A stretch of 64,000 bases of DNA from Thalassomonas sp. RHCl1 (GCF_947387555.1 NZ_CANDNZ010000001.1:1302001-1366000), one strand, 5' to 3'; positions 52,534 to 62,456 are shown, counted from the first letter of the stretch. Numbers and translations are program-made. Notes: generated from the letters alone by a model not told the origin.

Positions 52534-52759
52534 ATATTCAAGGAAGTATGGTATGTCACGATCACACGGCAGTGATGAAGTGACTCTTGCCGTCATGTAA
52601 GCTCAATATAAGCTTCAATAATATTTAACCCTTTCAGACCTCCTTCATTCTAAAGCCCTGCTATCTTCATTTTGTTCGCCGAACCTTTGCTTATTCTGGC
52701 GGCTGTGGTGTACCTTTAGGCTATAAATTATTGTTTTGGCTTTAAAATGGGGATTTGTA

Positions 52760-53464
52760 ATGTATGAGCTCTTTATTAGTACCTTCGTGACCTTTTTTGT
52801 GGTGATCGACCCCTTAGGCATAGCCCCGGTTTTTGCGGTGATGACCGACGGTGCCAGCAGTGCCTTTAAGCGTAAAATGATCCTCAAATCTGTGATCACC
52901 GGCACCATTATCCTGTTGCTCTTTGCCTTTGTCGGTAACGGTTTGTTGAAGGCCTTGGGCATTTCCATGATGGCGTTTAAAACCGCCGGCGGCATCTTGT
53001 TGTTTATGATCGCCCTGGAAATGGTGTTTGAAATGCGCACTGAACGCCGTGAAAAGAAAAGTGAGGCTTTCACCCATGAGCATGAGCAGGAAGCCGAGGC
53101 AGGGCAAGCGGCAAAAGCATCAGAGCCGGTGACTTACCCGGATGAAGAATTTGACGATATTTCCATTTTCCCCATGGCCATTCCTTTTATTGCCGGGCCC
53201 GGCAGTATTGCCACCATTATGCTGTTGATGAGCCATTATCCGGGACAGTTCGAGTTTCAGTCTGTGGTGATCGGCGCCATGCTGGTGGCCTTGATCTCTA
53301 CTGTGGTGATTTTATTTGCCGCTAGTAAAATTATCGGCATGCTCGGGCAAACGGTGGCCAATGCTATTACCCGGATATTAGGGGTCTTGCTGGCGGCGAT
53401 GGCTACCCAGTATATTTTCGACGGTATTCAGGGCACCTTCTTTTCAGCCGGACAGTTAAGTTAA
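52760..53464 (+). CDS. MarC family integral membrane protein
   Basis: A 234-residue protein; ATG 52760 has GGGGA 6 bp upstream. MarC (UPF0056) pattern: MYELFISTFVTFFVVIDPLGIAPVFAVMT, then KMILKSVITGTIILLLFAFVGNG with six hydrophobic helices, and the mid-protein PMAIPFIAGPGSIATIMLLMSHY. A charged loop (about 100-140, RREKKSEAFTHEHEQEAEAG) faces the cytoplasm. The exact function is unknown in the family; early claims of antibiotic resistance are not upheld. It stands alone after the ratA-rnfH terminator. Confidence 0.93.
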   Translation: MYELFISTFVTFFVVIDPLGIAPVFAVMTDGASSAFKRKMILKSVITGTIILLLFAFVGNGLLKALGISMMAFKTAGGILLFMIALEMVFEMRTERREKKSEAFTHEHEQEAEAGQAAKASEPVTYPDEEFDDISIFPMAIPFIAGPGSIATIMLLMSHYPGQFEFQSVVIGAMLVALISTVVILFAASKIIGMLGQTVANAITRILGVLLAAMATQYIFDGIQGTFFSAGQLS

Positions 53465-53653
53465 GGTTATAACCGGGTACATGAGATAAGTAACCCGCCA
53501 GGTGCGGCCAATCGGCTTGCATTGTCAGACAAAATCAGTGAACCTTGGGGTCTTTTTTGAACCTGAACATTTTTAACCTGAATTCGGTGTTATTAAGCGA
53601 TTTTATTACCGCTTTCCGGGTTCTGGTTAACGATTTTGCATAACAAGGTGGTT

Positions 53654-55465
53654 ATGGAAGTAAAATTTGCCGATTATCGATTCTTACCTGAACAGCAGCT
53701 TTTATATAAGCATGATCAGCTGATCCCGCTCAAAACTAACCAGGCACGGTTATTGGACTTCTTTTTATCCGATCCCCAAGGCATTCATAGTAAAGACGCC
53801 ATTATGGACACAGTTTGGCAGGGGAAAGTGGTGTCCGAGCAGGTGGTTTTTCAAACCATCAGCCAGCTAAGGGCGATACTGGGGGATAAAGCCATTTTGA
53901 CCTTTTCAAAAAAGGGTTATCAATGGCAATTGCCTATTCAGGCCGACAGTGCTCAAGAGTCTGTTGCAGAGGCTGAAACTGCCGGGCTAAAGGGCTGGGG
54001 AAAAGGCCATAAATTCGCTTTATTCTCTCTGGCAATCAGCTTATGTCTGTTGGCGGTTTTATTCTTTATTAATAGCTGGCAAAGCACTGGAAACAATGAA
54101 GTGTCTTTTCATGTGCTTTACAGCGAAAATAATGCCGAAACCTCGAGGGCACAGTTTAACGACATAGCCAGCCGTGCACTTGAACAAAACCGTGCTTTTT
54201 TATCTGACAAAATGCCCTCGAACACTTCGGTCAGGCAGGCATTTGCCGCACCTAAATTAATCTGGCAACAAGCAAACCTGGCCGCCGATAGCTGGCTGAT
54301 TTGGGGAGATACTTATTCTTCGGAAAAAGGCATATTTGTCCACTTCGGTTTAGCCCGCGACAATACCCGCTGGCAGGGGTACCTGTTTGCCGACGATCCC
54401 CGTGAACTGACACAAAAACTGGCCCTCCGCCTGGAACAATTACAGGCGATGGGCTTGTTTTCTCTAACCAATAAGGCTCTGGATATCAACAGCTTAATTT
54501 TGATGCAGCAAATCGCCCCTGATGATCCGGATTTACTGCTGTTGCTGGCCAAACATTATATTGGCGTGCAGCACCTGGATGTGGCGCTCACCTACTTGCA
54601 AAGGCTGTCAGCACAGGACAGTTCGTATGCTTTTAGTCCCTACCGGGCAAATGCACAGTGGCTGACGGGGAAAATATATAAAATGCGCAGCCAGCATCTT
54701 CAAGCAGCCAACAGTCTCGATAGCATGTCGGCCATTTTAGCCGAGACTCCGTTATGGCCGCTGAGTTTTCATAATATCCAAACCAAGGCCTGGCTCGCCT
54801 ATGAGCAAACCGATTACAATGCCATGCTCAAAACTTTAGAGCAGGGCATTGCCCTTGGCCGCAAGCAGGCAGATGCGTTAACCCTGTTTGAATTACACAT
54901 TATGTATTCTATCCTGGCGGAAAAGTCGGGTGATGACCATAAAAAATATCTGCATCTTAACGAGGCACAAGCCTTATTGTTAAAACACAAGCTCGATGAT
55001 TCGAATTTAGCGGTGGTGTATTATCATTTTGCCTTGTTTACCGAAGACAATACCAAGGCCATTCCCTATCTGGAGCGGATATTAACCTTGCCCCGCAGTG
55101 CACAAAATTACTGGGTGCAAGACCATGCCTTTGAAATGCTTGTTAACCACCATATTGAGCAGCAAAACTTTGCTGCTGCCCATTCGCTGTTTACCGATCA
55201 CGCCGAACGGCCTAAAACCTTAGTGTTAAAAGCCAAGCTTTTTCAAGCACAGGAAAAGTCGGGTGAGGCAAAGCCGTTACTGGAAAAAGCATTTGAACTG
55301 GCACGGTTAGCGTATGATATTGGCACCGGGATAGAAGCTGCACTGATGTTATATCAAGTCTCCAGCGCCGAGCCCAAACTACGTGCCGAATATCTGGCTT
55401 ATTTAGAAAGCAATGCCAAACCCGACTGGCTAAAACGGCATAATGCTATCTTAGCCAGCGAATAA
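53654..55465 (+). CDS. Membrane-bound winged-helix regulator (CadC-like) with TPR-like periplasmic part
   Basis: A 603-residue protein. ATG 53654 has AAGGTGG 5 bp upstream (an in-frame TTG 18 bp earlier is less good). Residues 1-95 are an OmpR/PhoB-type DNA-binding domain: LKTNQARLLDFFLSDPQG, DTVWQGKVVSEQVVFQTISQLRAIL, FSKKGYQWQL. One membrane helix is at about 121-140. The large C-terminal domain (150-603) faces the periplasm with TPR-like helices (LALRLEQLQAM, ALTYLQRLSAQD, MLKTLEQGIALG). No kinase phosphorylation site is present, so signal passes directly across the membrane. It converges with a SUMF1-fold gene only 4 bp away. Confidence 0.88.
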   Translation: MEVKFADYRFLPEQQLLYKHDQLIPLKTNQARLLDFFLSDPQGIHSKDAIMDTVWQGKVVSEQVVFQTISQLRAILGDKAILTFSKKGYQWQLPIQADSAQESVAEAETAGLKGWGKGHKFALFSLAISLCLLAVLFFINSWQSTGNNEVSFHVLYSENNAETSRAQFNDIASRALEQNRAFLSDKMPSNTSVRQAFAAPKLIWQQANLAADSWLIWGDTYSSEKGIFVHFGLARDNTRWQGYLFADDPRELTQKLALRLEQLQAMGLFSLTNKALDINSLILMQQIAPDDPDLLLLLAKHYIGVQHLDVALTYLQRLSAQDSSYAFSPYRANAQWLTGKIYKMRSQHLQAANSLDSMSAILAETPLWPLSFHNIQTKAWLAYEQTDYNAMLKTLEQGIALGRKQADALTLFELHIMYSILAEKSGDDHKKYLHLNEAQALLLKHKLDDSNLAVVYYHFALFTEDNTKAIPYLERILTLPRSAQNYWVQDHAFEMLVNHHIEQQNFAAAHSLFTDHAERPKTLVLKAKLFQAQEKSGEAKPLLEKAFELARLAYDIGTGIEAALMLYQVSSAEPKLRAEYLAYLESNAKPDWLKRHNAILASE

Positions 55466-55469
55466 CAGC

Positions 55470-57059
55470 TTAGTGGCTGAATTCGAACCAGTCGATCAGC
55501 AGCCAGGCTTGGCTGGCTGCGCGGATCTCAAGCGGCTGCTGTGAGGCGATCAGGGATACATCTGCGCTGATTTCGCTAAAAGCATCGGTTTTGCCGCCTG
55601 TTAGCCGAGCGACTAAATGCTGGCCTTGCCAGATCTCAAAGCTTGCATCGTCTTGGCTGCGCAGACGCATTTTTAAAGTGCCTTGCCCGCTATAGTCACT
55701 GTTAAAATTGAACTTTAACCAGGCCGGAAGAAAGGGTTTTTGGCCAGTGGCATAATGATTTTCATTGGCGGACAAACCAACACTTTGTTCTTGTTTATTG
55801 TCCCGAACCCAGATGTGGCGCTTGGCTTGATAATGCTCCGCCTGGATGCGCTCGCCGGGTTTAAATGCTTTATGAACCCCGGCAGAGGCCTCATTGCTTG
55901 CCATACTCTCGCCTACGCTTGAATTGGCAAATACGGTATAACTTGCCGGGCCTTTACCTGTGAGCTGATCAATAAAGTTGGTCTCTTTCACCCCGTAGGC
56001 AATTTTCTGTGATTTTCGGCTGACTTTGCCTTCAGGGTCAAGGTAACTGCGGTATATCGAGTAGCTGATGTCATCGCCTGCTACCGGCATCCAATTCAAT
56101 TCGACCTGGTTGTTTTTTAATAGATTCGCCGTCAGCCCGGTTGGACTTACCGGCAGGGATTTAAGCCGCTGGTGGGACTTTTGTGCTTTTTCTTGCGCTT
56201 GAGCCAGTCCTTTAATGAAGGAGGCGGTACTGGCGGGTTGTGCTGGCATTTCTTTGCTGTCCAGCACCAGGCGGAATCCTTCGATACTGCCGTAAAAGTC
56301 ATGTGCTATCCAATCCGGGGTATTTATTCCGCGAGCCTGCCAATGCCAGGCCTCGCCGGCCACGGCATATTCCGCGCAGCCGTTCGGCGCCTTTTCATCG
56401 CTTTTGTGACAGGTTTTAAGCAACTCTTTGACATTGCCCATCATGTCGTGCAAGCCGAATTTATTGGCGCGGTACATGCCGACCACAGTATGGTAAACAG
56501 CACCGTCGTTACAGTTGGCACTGCTGTCGTAGCGTACCTGGTGATCACGCTTTAAGCCGGCCACATTGGCATAGTCCTCGACATTCTCGTAGTCGCATAT
56601 TTGTTTCTGGTGATAGTCTTCACCGAAGGCGAAGCGACTTTTATTGCCTTCGGAGGCACCGTAGCGCCATTCATTAAGTTCGGCCAAGCGGTATGGTTTG
56701 CCGGTGGTTTCAGCCAGCCACTGTGCATAGGCGATAGCGCCCTGTGTACCGACACAGACCACGGGGCGGTACGGCTCGCTGATCAATTCAGCATCGTCCC
56801 AGTTGCCTGGTTTTTCAGGAGAAGGCCATTTGGTTGAGCTAAATAACATACATTTTTGTGGTACCTGGTAGCCGGTTGCTTTAATGAAGCGGTTAAACTC
56901 GGCAACTGTAACTTCATATTTACCCATCTGAATATCAATATTGTCTGCAGTATTTGTCAGCGGTACTAATACCGGCTCTATCGGTGTGGTATCGGCGCTA
57001 ACTGCTGTACTGGCTAATAACAGTAAAGGGGCGAATAGTTTTGGGGGTAATTGTTTCAT
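55470..57059 (-). CDS. Secreted SUMF1-fold protein with FN3 and C-terminal carbohydrate-binding-like domain
   Basis: A 529-residue protein with signal peptide (PLLLLASTAVSA). Residues about 38-262 have the SUMF1/formylglycine-generating fold: IQMGKYEVTVAEFNRFIKAT, PVVCVGTQGAIAYAQWLAE, PYRLAELNEWRYGA, GLHDMMGNVKELLKT and GSIEGFRLVLD. The RGGSW core and the C-x4-C redox pair of true FGE enzymes are missing (AGEAWHWQARGI), so it is probably a non-catalytic C-type-lectin-like relative. An FN3-like domain (about 300-395) and a C-terminal beta-sandwich (from GERIQAEHYQAKRH) recalling CBM6-like modules follow. A role in binding glycans in the periplasm or outside is likely. Confidence 0.82.
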   Translation of the reverse strand: MKQLPPKLFAPLLLLASTAVSADTTPIEPVLVPLTNTADNIDIQMGKYEVTVAEFNRFIKATGYQVPQKCMLFSSTKWPSPEKPGNWDDAELISEPYRPVVCVGTQGAIAYAQWLAETTGKPYRLAELNEWRYGASEGNKSRFAFGEDYHQKQICDYENVEDYANVAGLKRDHQVRYDSSANCNDGAVYHTVVGMYRANKFGLHDMMGNVKELLKTCHKSDEKAPNGCAEYAVAGEAWHWQARGINTPDWIAHDFYGSIEGFRLVLDSKEMPAQPASTASFIKGLAQAQEKAQKSHQRLKSLPVSPTGLTANLLKNNQVELNWMPVAGDDISYSIYRSYLDPEGKVSRKSQKIAYGVKETNFIDQLTGKGPASYTVFANSSVGESMASNEASAGVHKAFKPGERIQAEHYQAKRHIWVRDNKQEQSVGLSANENHYATGQKPFLPAWLKFNFNSDYSGQGTLKMRLRSQDDASFEIWQGQHLVARLTGGKTDAFSEISADVSLIASQQPLEIRAASQAWLLIDWFEFSH

Positions 57060-57699
57060 TTTGTCTCCTTAGTAATCTGCTTGGGAGACTAGCGAACAGA
57101 GAGCCGTGAAGTCTTAATCGTATTCTATTTTTGCAGGTATAGAAAATGAATAGAAAAGTTAATCTTTATAATCAATGATTTGTGATGGGTTTTGTTTTGA
57201 AGAAAACTGGCTTTACAGCCTGCCTCCGGCTTGTTACTTGCCGGCAATAACTGCAAATATACGATTCGGCTCATGTTTAATGGATGCTTTAATTAAGCAA
57301 AATCCGGGTATTATCAGGCTACCGGGTTTAAGACTTGCTGATTACATCTGTTTATTCTGGTAAGCCGTTACCTTTCTCAGGTAATTATCGGAATATAGCC
57401 AAGCCGGTGTTAAATTTACCACCTCGCCTAAAAGCATAACTTTCGTTGCCGGATGTCATTCATTTTTTGGCTAAAGTTCCGCATGATCATAAAAGTGAGG
57501 GGGCAAGATTAAGTGATTGTTTTAGTTGATTTAAAAATCTATGTTTTTTCTATTTTGCTAAATAATAGCTTTTTGTTAAGACATCTTGCCATGATAGGGC
57601 TAGCTTGAGTAAAAAGTAAAACAACAGCCTGGTTATTAAGGTGTCACAGCACTTAAAAGGCACTAGGCTTATTAATATATGCTCAATCAGGAGGGCTCA
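57060..57699. other. Divergent intergenic region before the dioxygenase-like gene
   Basis: A 640-bp stretch of high AT content. Short frames (for example 57175-57363) lack ribosome sites and any domain. Just before ATG 57700 is an AGGAGG site. Nothing else recognised. Confidence 0.5.
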
Positions 57700-58323
57700 A
57701 TGAAACGTCGTGCTTTTATCAAAAGTGGTGTCTTAGGAACTGTCGCCGGTGTATTCACCAGCACTACACAAGCCAAAATGACTACACCCAGTGAGGTTGA
57801 AGGACCTTTTTACCCGATCACGCCACAAAAAGATCAAGATGCCGACCTTACCAGGGTGGCCGGAAAATCTGGCGTTGCCAAAGGGGAAATCATTGATGTC
57901 TTCGGTCAGGTGTTAGATACAGATTTACAGCCGGTTGAAGGTGTGACCATAGATCTGTGGCAAGCAAATAGTTTCGGTAAGTACCATCATCCCCATGATA
58001 CCAATTCGGCTCCCGTAGATGAGCATTTTCAAGCCTGGGCGATCCTGCAAAGCGGCACTGAGGGTCGGTTTAAATTTAAAACGGTGATTCCCGGCGCTTA
58101 TCCGTTAGGTCGCAGCCAACAAAGAACGCCCCATATTCATTTTAAAATTGCTAAAAACGGTTATGTGTCCCTGTTGACACAAATGTACTTTCCCAATCAC
58201 ACCTTAAATGAGCAAGATGGCTTGTTCAAAAGAAAATCTGCTTCGGAACAGGCGATGATGACAGCCAAAGTTGCCGGTAAAAGCAATCAGTATCAATATG
58301 ATATTATTTTAGAAAAGTTATAG
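57700..58323 (+). CDS. Intradiol ring-cleavage dioxygenase-like protein, exported
   Basis: A 207-residue protein; ATG 57700 has a perfect AGGAGG site. The N-terminus MKRRAFIKSGVLGTVAGVF has the R-R-x-F-x-K of a Tat signal. PSEVEGPFYPI opens the intradiol dioxygenase fold. The four iron ligands are visible: Y in GKYHH, Y in PGAYPLG, and H-x-H in RTPHIHFKI. It should be a Fe(III) enzyme of the protocatechuate/catechol dioxygenase fold in the periplasm; the partner beta subunit or other aromatic pathway genes are absent, so the substrate may be a different aromatic or quinone. Confidence 0.82.
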   Translation: MKRRAFIKSGVLGTVAGVFTSTTQAKMTTPSEVEGPFYPITPQKDQDADLTRVAGKSGVAKGEIIDVFGQVLDTDLQPVEGVTIDLWQANSFGKYHHPHDTNSAPVDEHFQAWAILQSGTEGRFKFKTVIPGAYPLGRSQQRTPHIHFKIAKNGYVSLLTQMYFPNHTLNEQDGLFKRKSASEQAMMTAKVAGKSNQYQYDIILEKL

Positions 58324-58487
58324 CAGATAATTGGCCTGCGATGTTTCTGGTTCTGTTATTTGAGGTTATCACCTGCCATGCGTTAGCCGTGGTGAGTTAG
58401 AAGCAAAAGATGAAGTGATACCGGAAGGTGTTTATCAGTCGCTCCTTTATTATCAGTAAAGGCAGCGACTGACGGTAAGGTGAGTGC

Positions 58488-58835
58488 TTATTGTTCCATC
58501 GGGGTGTTAAAGTTTTCGGATAACTCAAAATCACCGCTCGCAGAAACGACTTTGTCGTTCTCAAATTTTATGGTGAAATCTTTGCGGCTGTTAAACTCTG
58601 TACTGCGGCCTGATTTGAACTGATAAACATAATGCCAGGTATCGTCGTTGAAGGCGTCTACCACCACCGGGCTACCTAAGATGAATTTTACCTGTTCTTT
58701 GGTCATACCTATTTGTAATTTATCTATGTTCTTTTGTTCAAGGTAGTTACCTTGCGGGATATCGTAGCGGAATACCCAACTTGAACAGCCAGAAAGTGAA
58801 AGTATAAAAACGACAGTTAAAATTCGAAACAACAT
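58488..58835 (-). CDS. bamE: BamE outer-membrane assembly lipoprotein
   Basis: A 115-residue lipoprotein (LTVVFILSLSGC lipobox). YDIPQGNYLEQKNIDKLQIGMTKEQVKFILGSPVVVDAFNDDTWHYVYQFKSG is the BamE (SmpA) family core. It is part of the Bam complex which inserts beta-barrel proteins. Its place next to recN is conserved among gammaproteobacteria. The C-terminus (ENFNTPMEQ) is short and acidic. Confidence 0.95.
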   Translation of the reverse strand: MLFRILTVVFILSLSGCSSWVFRYDIPQGNYLEQKNIDKLQIGMTKEQVKFILGSPVVVDAFNDDTWHYVYQFKSGRSTEFNSRKDFTIKFENDKVVSASGDFELSENFNTPMEQ

Positions 58836-58997
58836 CTACTTAATTTCATCCTATAAAATGTGAATGAGGATAATAACCAAGCCCGCCGCTTTATACAAAA
58901 TTAATTTACGCTAATTGCACGGCTTTGATTAAAATTCTCTTTTTGTTTATTTGCCGTGCTTGCCTGGCGATTATTTCTTCGCCAATTATTCTATTAC

Positions 58998-60662
58998 TTA
59001 GCCTGCCAGGAGCTCCTGTGCATTGGCCAGACTATGTTCGGTAATTTTATCGCCGGCAAGCAAACGGGCAATTTCTTTGATGCGCGCCGGTTCGCTAAGT
59101 TCCGTAACTTTTGTTTCTGTGTGCTCGCCGTCGGTTAATTTCGCGACAAATAGCTGTTGATGGCCCTTGCTGGCCACTTGCGGCAAGTGGGTGACACAGA
59201 TCACCTGGGTATTTTTCGCCAGTTGTTGCAGTTTAGAGCCGACCATGGCAGCGGTCGGGCCGCTGATGCCGACATCCACTTCATCAAAAATCAGGCTGGG
59301 AGTGACCACCTTATCCGCCAGGATAACCTGCATGGCTAAACTTATCCGGGAAAGCTCGCCGCCTGAAGCCACCTTGTTCATGGCTTCTAACGGCTGGCCG
59401 GGGTTAATGCTGACTAAAAAGCTGACCTCGTCTATGCCGTGTACGGAAAGTTGCTCACTCGTATTTTGTTCAACCCGGGCCTGAAATTCGCCGTGGGGCA
59501 TATTCAGCTCCTGCATGCTGGTGCTGATCAGGGCGCCGAGTTTTTTCGCCTGCTTCTGTCTGGAGTCCGATAATACTTCGGCTACCTCTAAATAGTTCTG
59601 ACGGGCTTTTTCAATTTCTTCTCCCATGGCGCTTAACCTGGACTCGTCTGAGCTGATATTGGCGAGCTCCCGGGCTAATTCGCTGTGAAAGTCCGGCAGG
59701 TTTTCCGGCGCCAGCTGGTGTTTTTTTGCCAGCTGTATTGCCTGGGAATACCTTTCTTCGAGGAAGTGGAAGGTTTCCGGATCCAGCTCCAGGCGATCGT
59801 AGTACTGGCGCAGGTCATTGCAGGCATCGTCAATCTGGATTTGTGCTTCTTCAAGCACTTTGGCAATCGGGCTTAAGCTGTTATCAACGCTGGTTAAGGC
59901 GCTCAGACTGTCGCAGCTGCGCCTGAGGGAATCTAAGACGTTAAATTCTTCGTTATCGCTTAGCTGTTGCAGCGACATCAGGGTTTCGTTGAGCAAATGT
60001 TGGGAGTTGCTGTAACGCTTGTAATCCGCTTCCAGGGTTTCAAACTCGCCCGGTTGCAGGGCAAATTCATCCAGTTCGCTGACCTGGTATTGCAGTAATT
60101 GCTGTTTGGCGTCGCGCTGTAATTTATTTTCCTGCAGTTGTTTCAGCTCTGCGGTGAGTTCACGCCATTTCTGGTGGTGGTATTTTACATCGTCCATCAG
60201 GTGCTGGTGGCCGGCATAATCGTCAAGCATGCGGCGCTGCTCGACGGCTTTAACGATTTGCTGGTGGTCGTGCTGGCCGTGGATATTGATCAATAGTTGT
60301 CCCAGCTCTTTTAACTGGGCAAGGGGTACCTGAGAGCCGTTGATATAAGCGCGGGATCTGCCTTCGGCGGAAACCACCCGGCGCAGAATACATTCATCGT
60401 CACCGTTGAGATCGTGTTGTTTAAGCCACTTGTTTGCCGCCGGATTGGCTAAAACGCCAAACACTGCCGACAATTCTGCTTTTTTGCAGCCGGGGCGCAC
60501 CACGTTAGTTAATGCCCGCTCACCTAAACATAATCCCAGGGCGTCGATGGCGATGGATTTACCGGCGCCGGTTTCCCCGGTGATCGTGGTCATGCCGTGA
60601 TTCCAGTCGATGTCCAGGGAACGGACAATGGCAAAATTTTGTATGTTTAAATGTAAAAGCAT
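58998..60662 (-). CDS. recN: DNA repair protein RecN
   Basis: A 554-residue SMC-like ATPase of normal length. Walker A is GETGAGKS (29-36) in MTTITGETGAGKSIAIDALG; signature region LSRISLAMQVIL; Walker B is SLIFDEVDVGISG, with coiled-coil regions between about 150 and 370. It acts at double-strand breaks with RecA. It is a standard member of the SOS regulon, and a LexA-type box (60689-60708) lies 27 bp upstream of the start codon. Followed by bamE after a short gap on the same strand's opposite side (58836-58997 separates). Confidence 0.96.
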   Translation of the reverse strand: MLLHLNIQNFAIVRSLDIDWNHGMTTITGETGAGKSIAIDALGLCLGERALTNVVRPGCKKAELSAVFGVLANPAANKWLKQHDLNGDDECILRRVVSAEGRSRAYINGSQVPLAQLKELGQLLINIHGQHDHQQIVKAVEQRRMLDDYAGHQHLMDDVKYHHQKWRELTAELKQLQENKLQRDAKQQLLQYQVSELDEFALQPGEFETLEADYKRYSNSQHLLNETLMSLQQLSDNEEFNVLDSLRRSCDSLSALTSVDNSLSPIAKVLEEAQIQIDDACNDLRQYYDRLELDPETFHFLEERYSQAIQLAKKHQLAPENLPDFHSELARELANISSDESRLSAMGEEIEKARQNYLEVAEVLSDSRQKQAKKLGALISTSMQELNMPHGEFQARVEQNTSEQLSVHGIDEVSFLVSINPGQPLEAMNKVASGGELSRISLAMQVILADKVVTPSLIFDEVDVGISGPTAAMVGSKLQQLAKNTQVICVTHLPQVASKGHQQLFVAKLTDGEHTETKVTELSEPARIKEIARLLAGDKITEHSLANAQELLAG

Positions 60663-60677
60663 CAGCTATCTCTAACG

Positions 60678-60719
60678 AAAAAACCAGTTACTGGTAATTT
60701 ATACAGTAACTGGTTTTTT
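60678..60719 (-). promoter_or_regulatory. LexA-type SOS box of recN within a terminator hairpin of nadK
   Basis: TACTGGTAATTTATACAGTA (60689-60708) fits the LexA box CTG-N10-CAG with AT-rich centre. It is embedded in perfect 16-bp arms, AAAAAACCAGTTACTG (60678-60693) and CAGTAACTGGTTTTTT (60704-60719), ending in T6 on either strand. For nadK (minus strand, stop at 60768) it is a terminator; for recN it is the operator. Confidence 0.85.
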
Positions 60720-60767
60720 CGCAAGTTATTTTTTAGACGTTTTTGCTCAAAGAGGGCATTAACAGGG

Positions 60768-61649
60768 TTAGTAGAGTTTGTTGCCCCAGCTGAGTTTGTT
60801 TCTCAGGACATTGAAATAATCATGATCCAGCGGGTGTATCAGGCGCAGTGTATACTCACTTTTCTTAATAATGACTTCATCACCCGGCATCACCGCTAAA
60901 ATGACATGACCGTCGCAGCTGACCTGTAAATTTTCATAATTCTCGTTCGCCAGGATCAGTTTTATTTCACTGCTGCCGTCAACCACTATCGGGCGACTGG
61001 TAAGGGTATGGGGGAACATAGGTACTAACGACAGTGCATTTAAACCCGGGGTTAAAATCGGGCCGCCGGCGGACATCGAATAGGCGGTGGAGCCTGTCGG
61101 GGTTGAGATGATCAAACCGTCTGAGCGCTGGCTGAACATAAAGCTGCCGTCGATATAAACCTCAAACTCGATCATATTGGCGACTTTACCGGCGTGCACT
61201 ACAGCTTCATTGACCGCGCTGTTGGAGCTTTTCAGTTTGCCGTGGCGATAAACTTCCGCTTCGATAACAAAGCGTTGTTCACTGCGGGACTCACCGCGTA
61301 ATATTGCTTCAAGCGGGGGAATAAGGTTGTCCGGGGCTAAGTCTGTTAAAAAGCCGAGATTGCCGCGGTTGACGCCGATGACGCCAATTTTATAACCCGC
61401 CAGTACCCGGGCGGCGCCGAGCATATAACCGTCACCGCCTACCACTATCGCCAGCTCTGCCTGCTCGCCTATCTGCATCAGGCTGTGCTTGGCAATATTA
61501 TCAATGCGGATAAAAGGGGCTACCGAGCTTTCGACCAGGACGTTATAGTTATTTTCAATTAAATACTTATATAAGGTCTCTATGGTGGCGCTGGTACCGT
61601 CATGATGTGGTTTGCCGATTAACCCTATGGTTTTATATAGCTGGGTCAT
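60768..61649 (-). CDS. nadK: NAD kinase
   Basis: A 293-residue cytosolic enzyme that phosphorylates NAD to NADP. Motifs: [16 protein letters not shown] at the start, GGDG (71-74) in [52 protein letters not shown] and [17 protein letters not shown]. Length is normal. It is encoded between recN and grpE, divergent from grpE, as in most gammaproteobacteria. Confidence 0.97.
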   Translation of the reverse strand: MTQLYKTIGLIGKPHHDGTSATIETLYKYLIENNYNVLVESSVAPFIRIDNIAKHSLMQIGEQAELAIVVGGDGYMLGAARVLAGYKIGVIGVNRGNLGFLTDLAPDNLIPPLEAILRGESRSEQRFVIEAEVYRHGKLKSSNSAVNEAVVHAGKVANMIEFEVYIDGSFMFSQRSDGLIISTPTGSTAYSMSAGGPILTPGLNALSLVPMFPHTLTSRPIVVDGSSEIKLILANENYENLQVSCDGHVILAVMPGDEVIIKKSEYTLRLIHPLDHDYFNVLRNKLSWGNKLY

Positions 61650-61745
61650 ATAGTGTAAATGCTTTATTTTCTTCTCGTTATGGGCAGTGTCGCCGTATTT
61701 TCCCCTGTTGTAAAGTTGACTTTTTACTAAATGATCGACTTTATG

Positions 61746-61774
61746 CTTGAATCATGAAAACTAATCCCCATAAT
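61746..61774 (+). promoter_or_regulatory. Sigma-32 heat-shock promoter of grpE
   Basis: CTTGAAT (61746-61752), a 13-bp spacer and CCCCATAAT (61766-61774) fit the sigma-32 pattern (CTTGAAA / CCCCATnT). The start would lie about 25 bp before ATG 61807. Confidence 0.85.
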
Positions 61775-61806
61775 TAGCACAATTGGAGTTTACCCTTGGA
61801 GTTTTT

Positions 61807-62433
61807 ATGACAACTGAGTCTACCGATAACCAAAAAACTGCAGAAGAGATCGCTGCAGAAGAAATCATTCAACAAGCCGAAGATCAATTAGAAGAAACCT
61901 TAGGCGCTGCTGCCGCTACCATCAGCCCTGAGCTGGAAAAGATCAATGAGCTTGAGTTGTCTTTAGCTGCCGCCCAGGCAACCGTTGCCGACCAGAAAGA
62001 TTCTGTCGTGCGCGCCAAAGCCGAAGTGGATAACATCCGCCGCCGCGCTGCCCAGGATGTTGAAAAAGCACGTAAGTTTGCTTTAGAGAAATTTGCCGCA
62101 GAATTACTGCCGGTGATCGACAACATGGAACGCGCCATTGCCAGCGTTAATGTTGAAGACGAAACACAAAAAGCCATTGCTGAAGGTGTTGAACTGACCC
62201 TGCAAAGCTTGCTGTCTGCCATCAACAAGTTCGGTGTTACCGCTGTTGACCCGCAAGACCAGCCGTTTAACCCTGAATTGCACCAGGCAATGTCGATGCA
62301 GGAAGTTGAAGGTGTTGCCCCTAATACCGTTATTGCTGTCATGCAAAAAGGTTACGAGCTTAACGGCCGTTTAATTCGTCCTGCCATGGTTATGGTGTCT
62401 AAAGCTGCGCCGAGTGTTGATACTTCCGCCTAA
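61807..62433 (+). CDS. grpE: Nucleotide exchange factor GrpE
   Basis: A 208-residue protein; ATG 61807 has GGAG upstream, and the longer frame to 61783 is unlikely. An acidic N-terminal coiled coil (residues about 15-90) leads to the core [43 protein letters not shown] and the beta-wing [12 protein letters not shown], then [18 protein letters not shown]. It releases ADP from DnaK, whose gene is at 63732. A sigma-32 promoter lies upstream and a UUCG-loop terminator follows. Confidence 0.97.
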   Translation: MTTESTDNQKTAEEIAAEEIIQQAEDQLEETLGAAAATISPELEKINELELSLAAAQATVADQKDSVVRAKAEVDNIRRRAAQDVEKARKFALEKFAAELLPVIDNMERAIASVNVEDETQKAIAEGVELTLQSLLSAINKFGVTAVDPQDQPFNPELHQAMSMQEVEGVAPNTVIAVMQKGYELNGRLIRPAMVMVSKAAPSVDTSA

Positions 62434-62456
62434 GCCAATACGCTAACTCTTTCTTA

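Noticed and set aside
55470-57059. Sulfatase-activating formylglycine enzyme
   Set aside because: The catalytic Cys pair and RGGSW core of true FGE are absent and no sulfatase gene is nearby.
57175-57363. 62-codon frame in the 57-kb intergenic region
   Set aside because: No ribosome site and no recognisable domain or signal.
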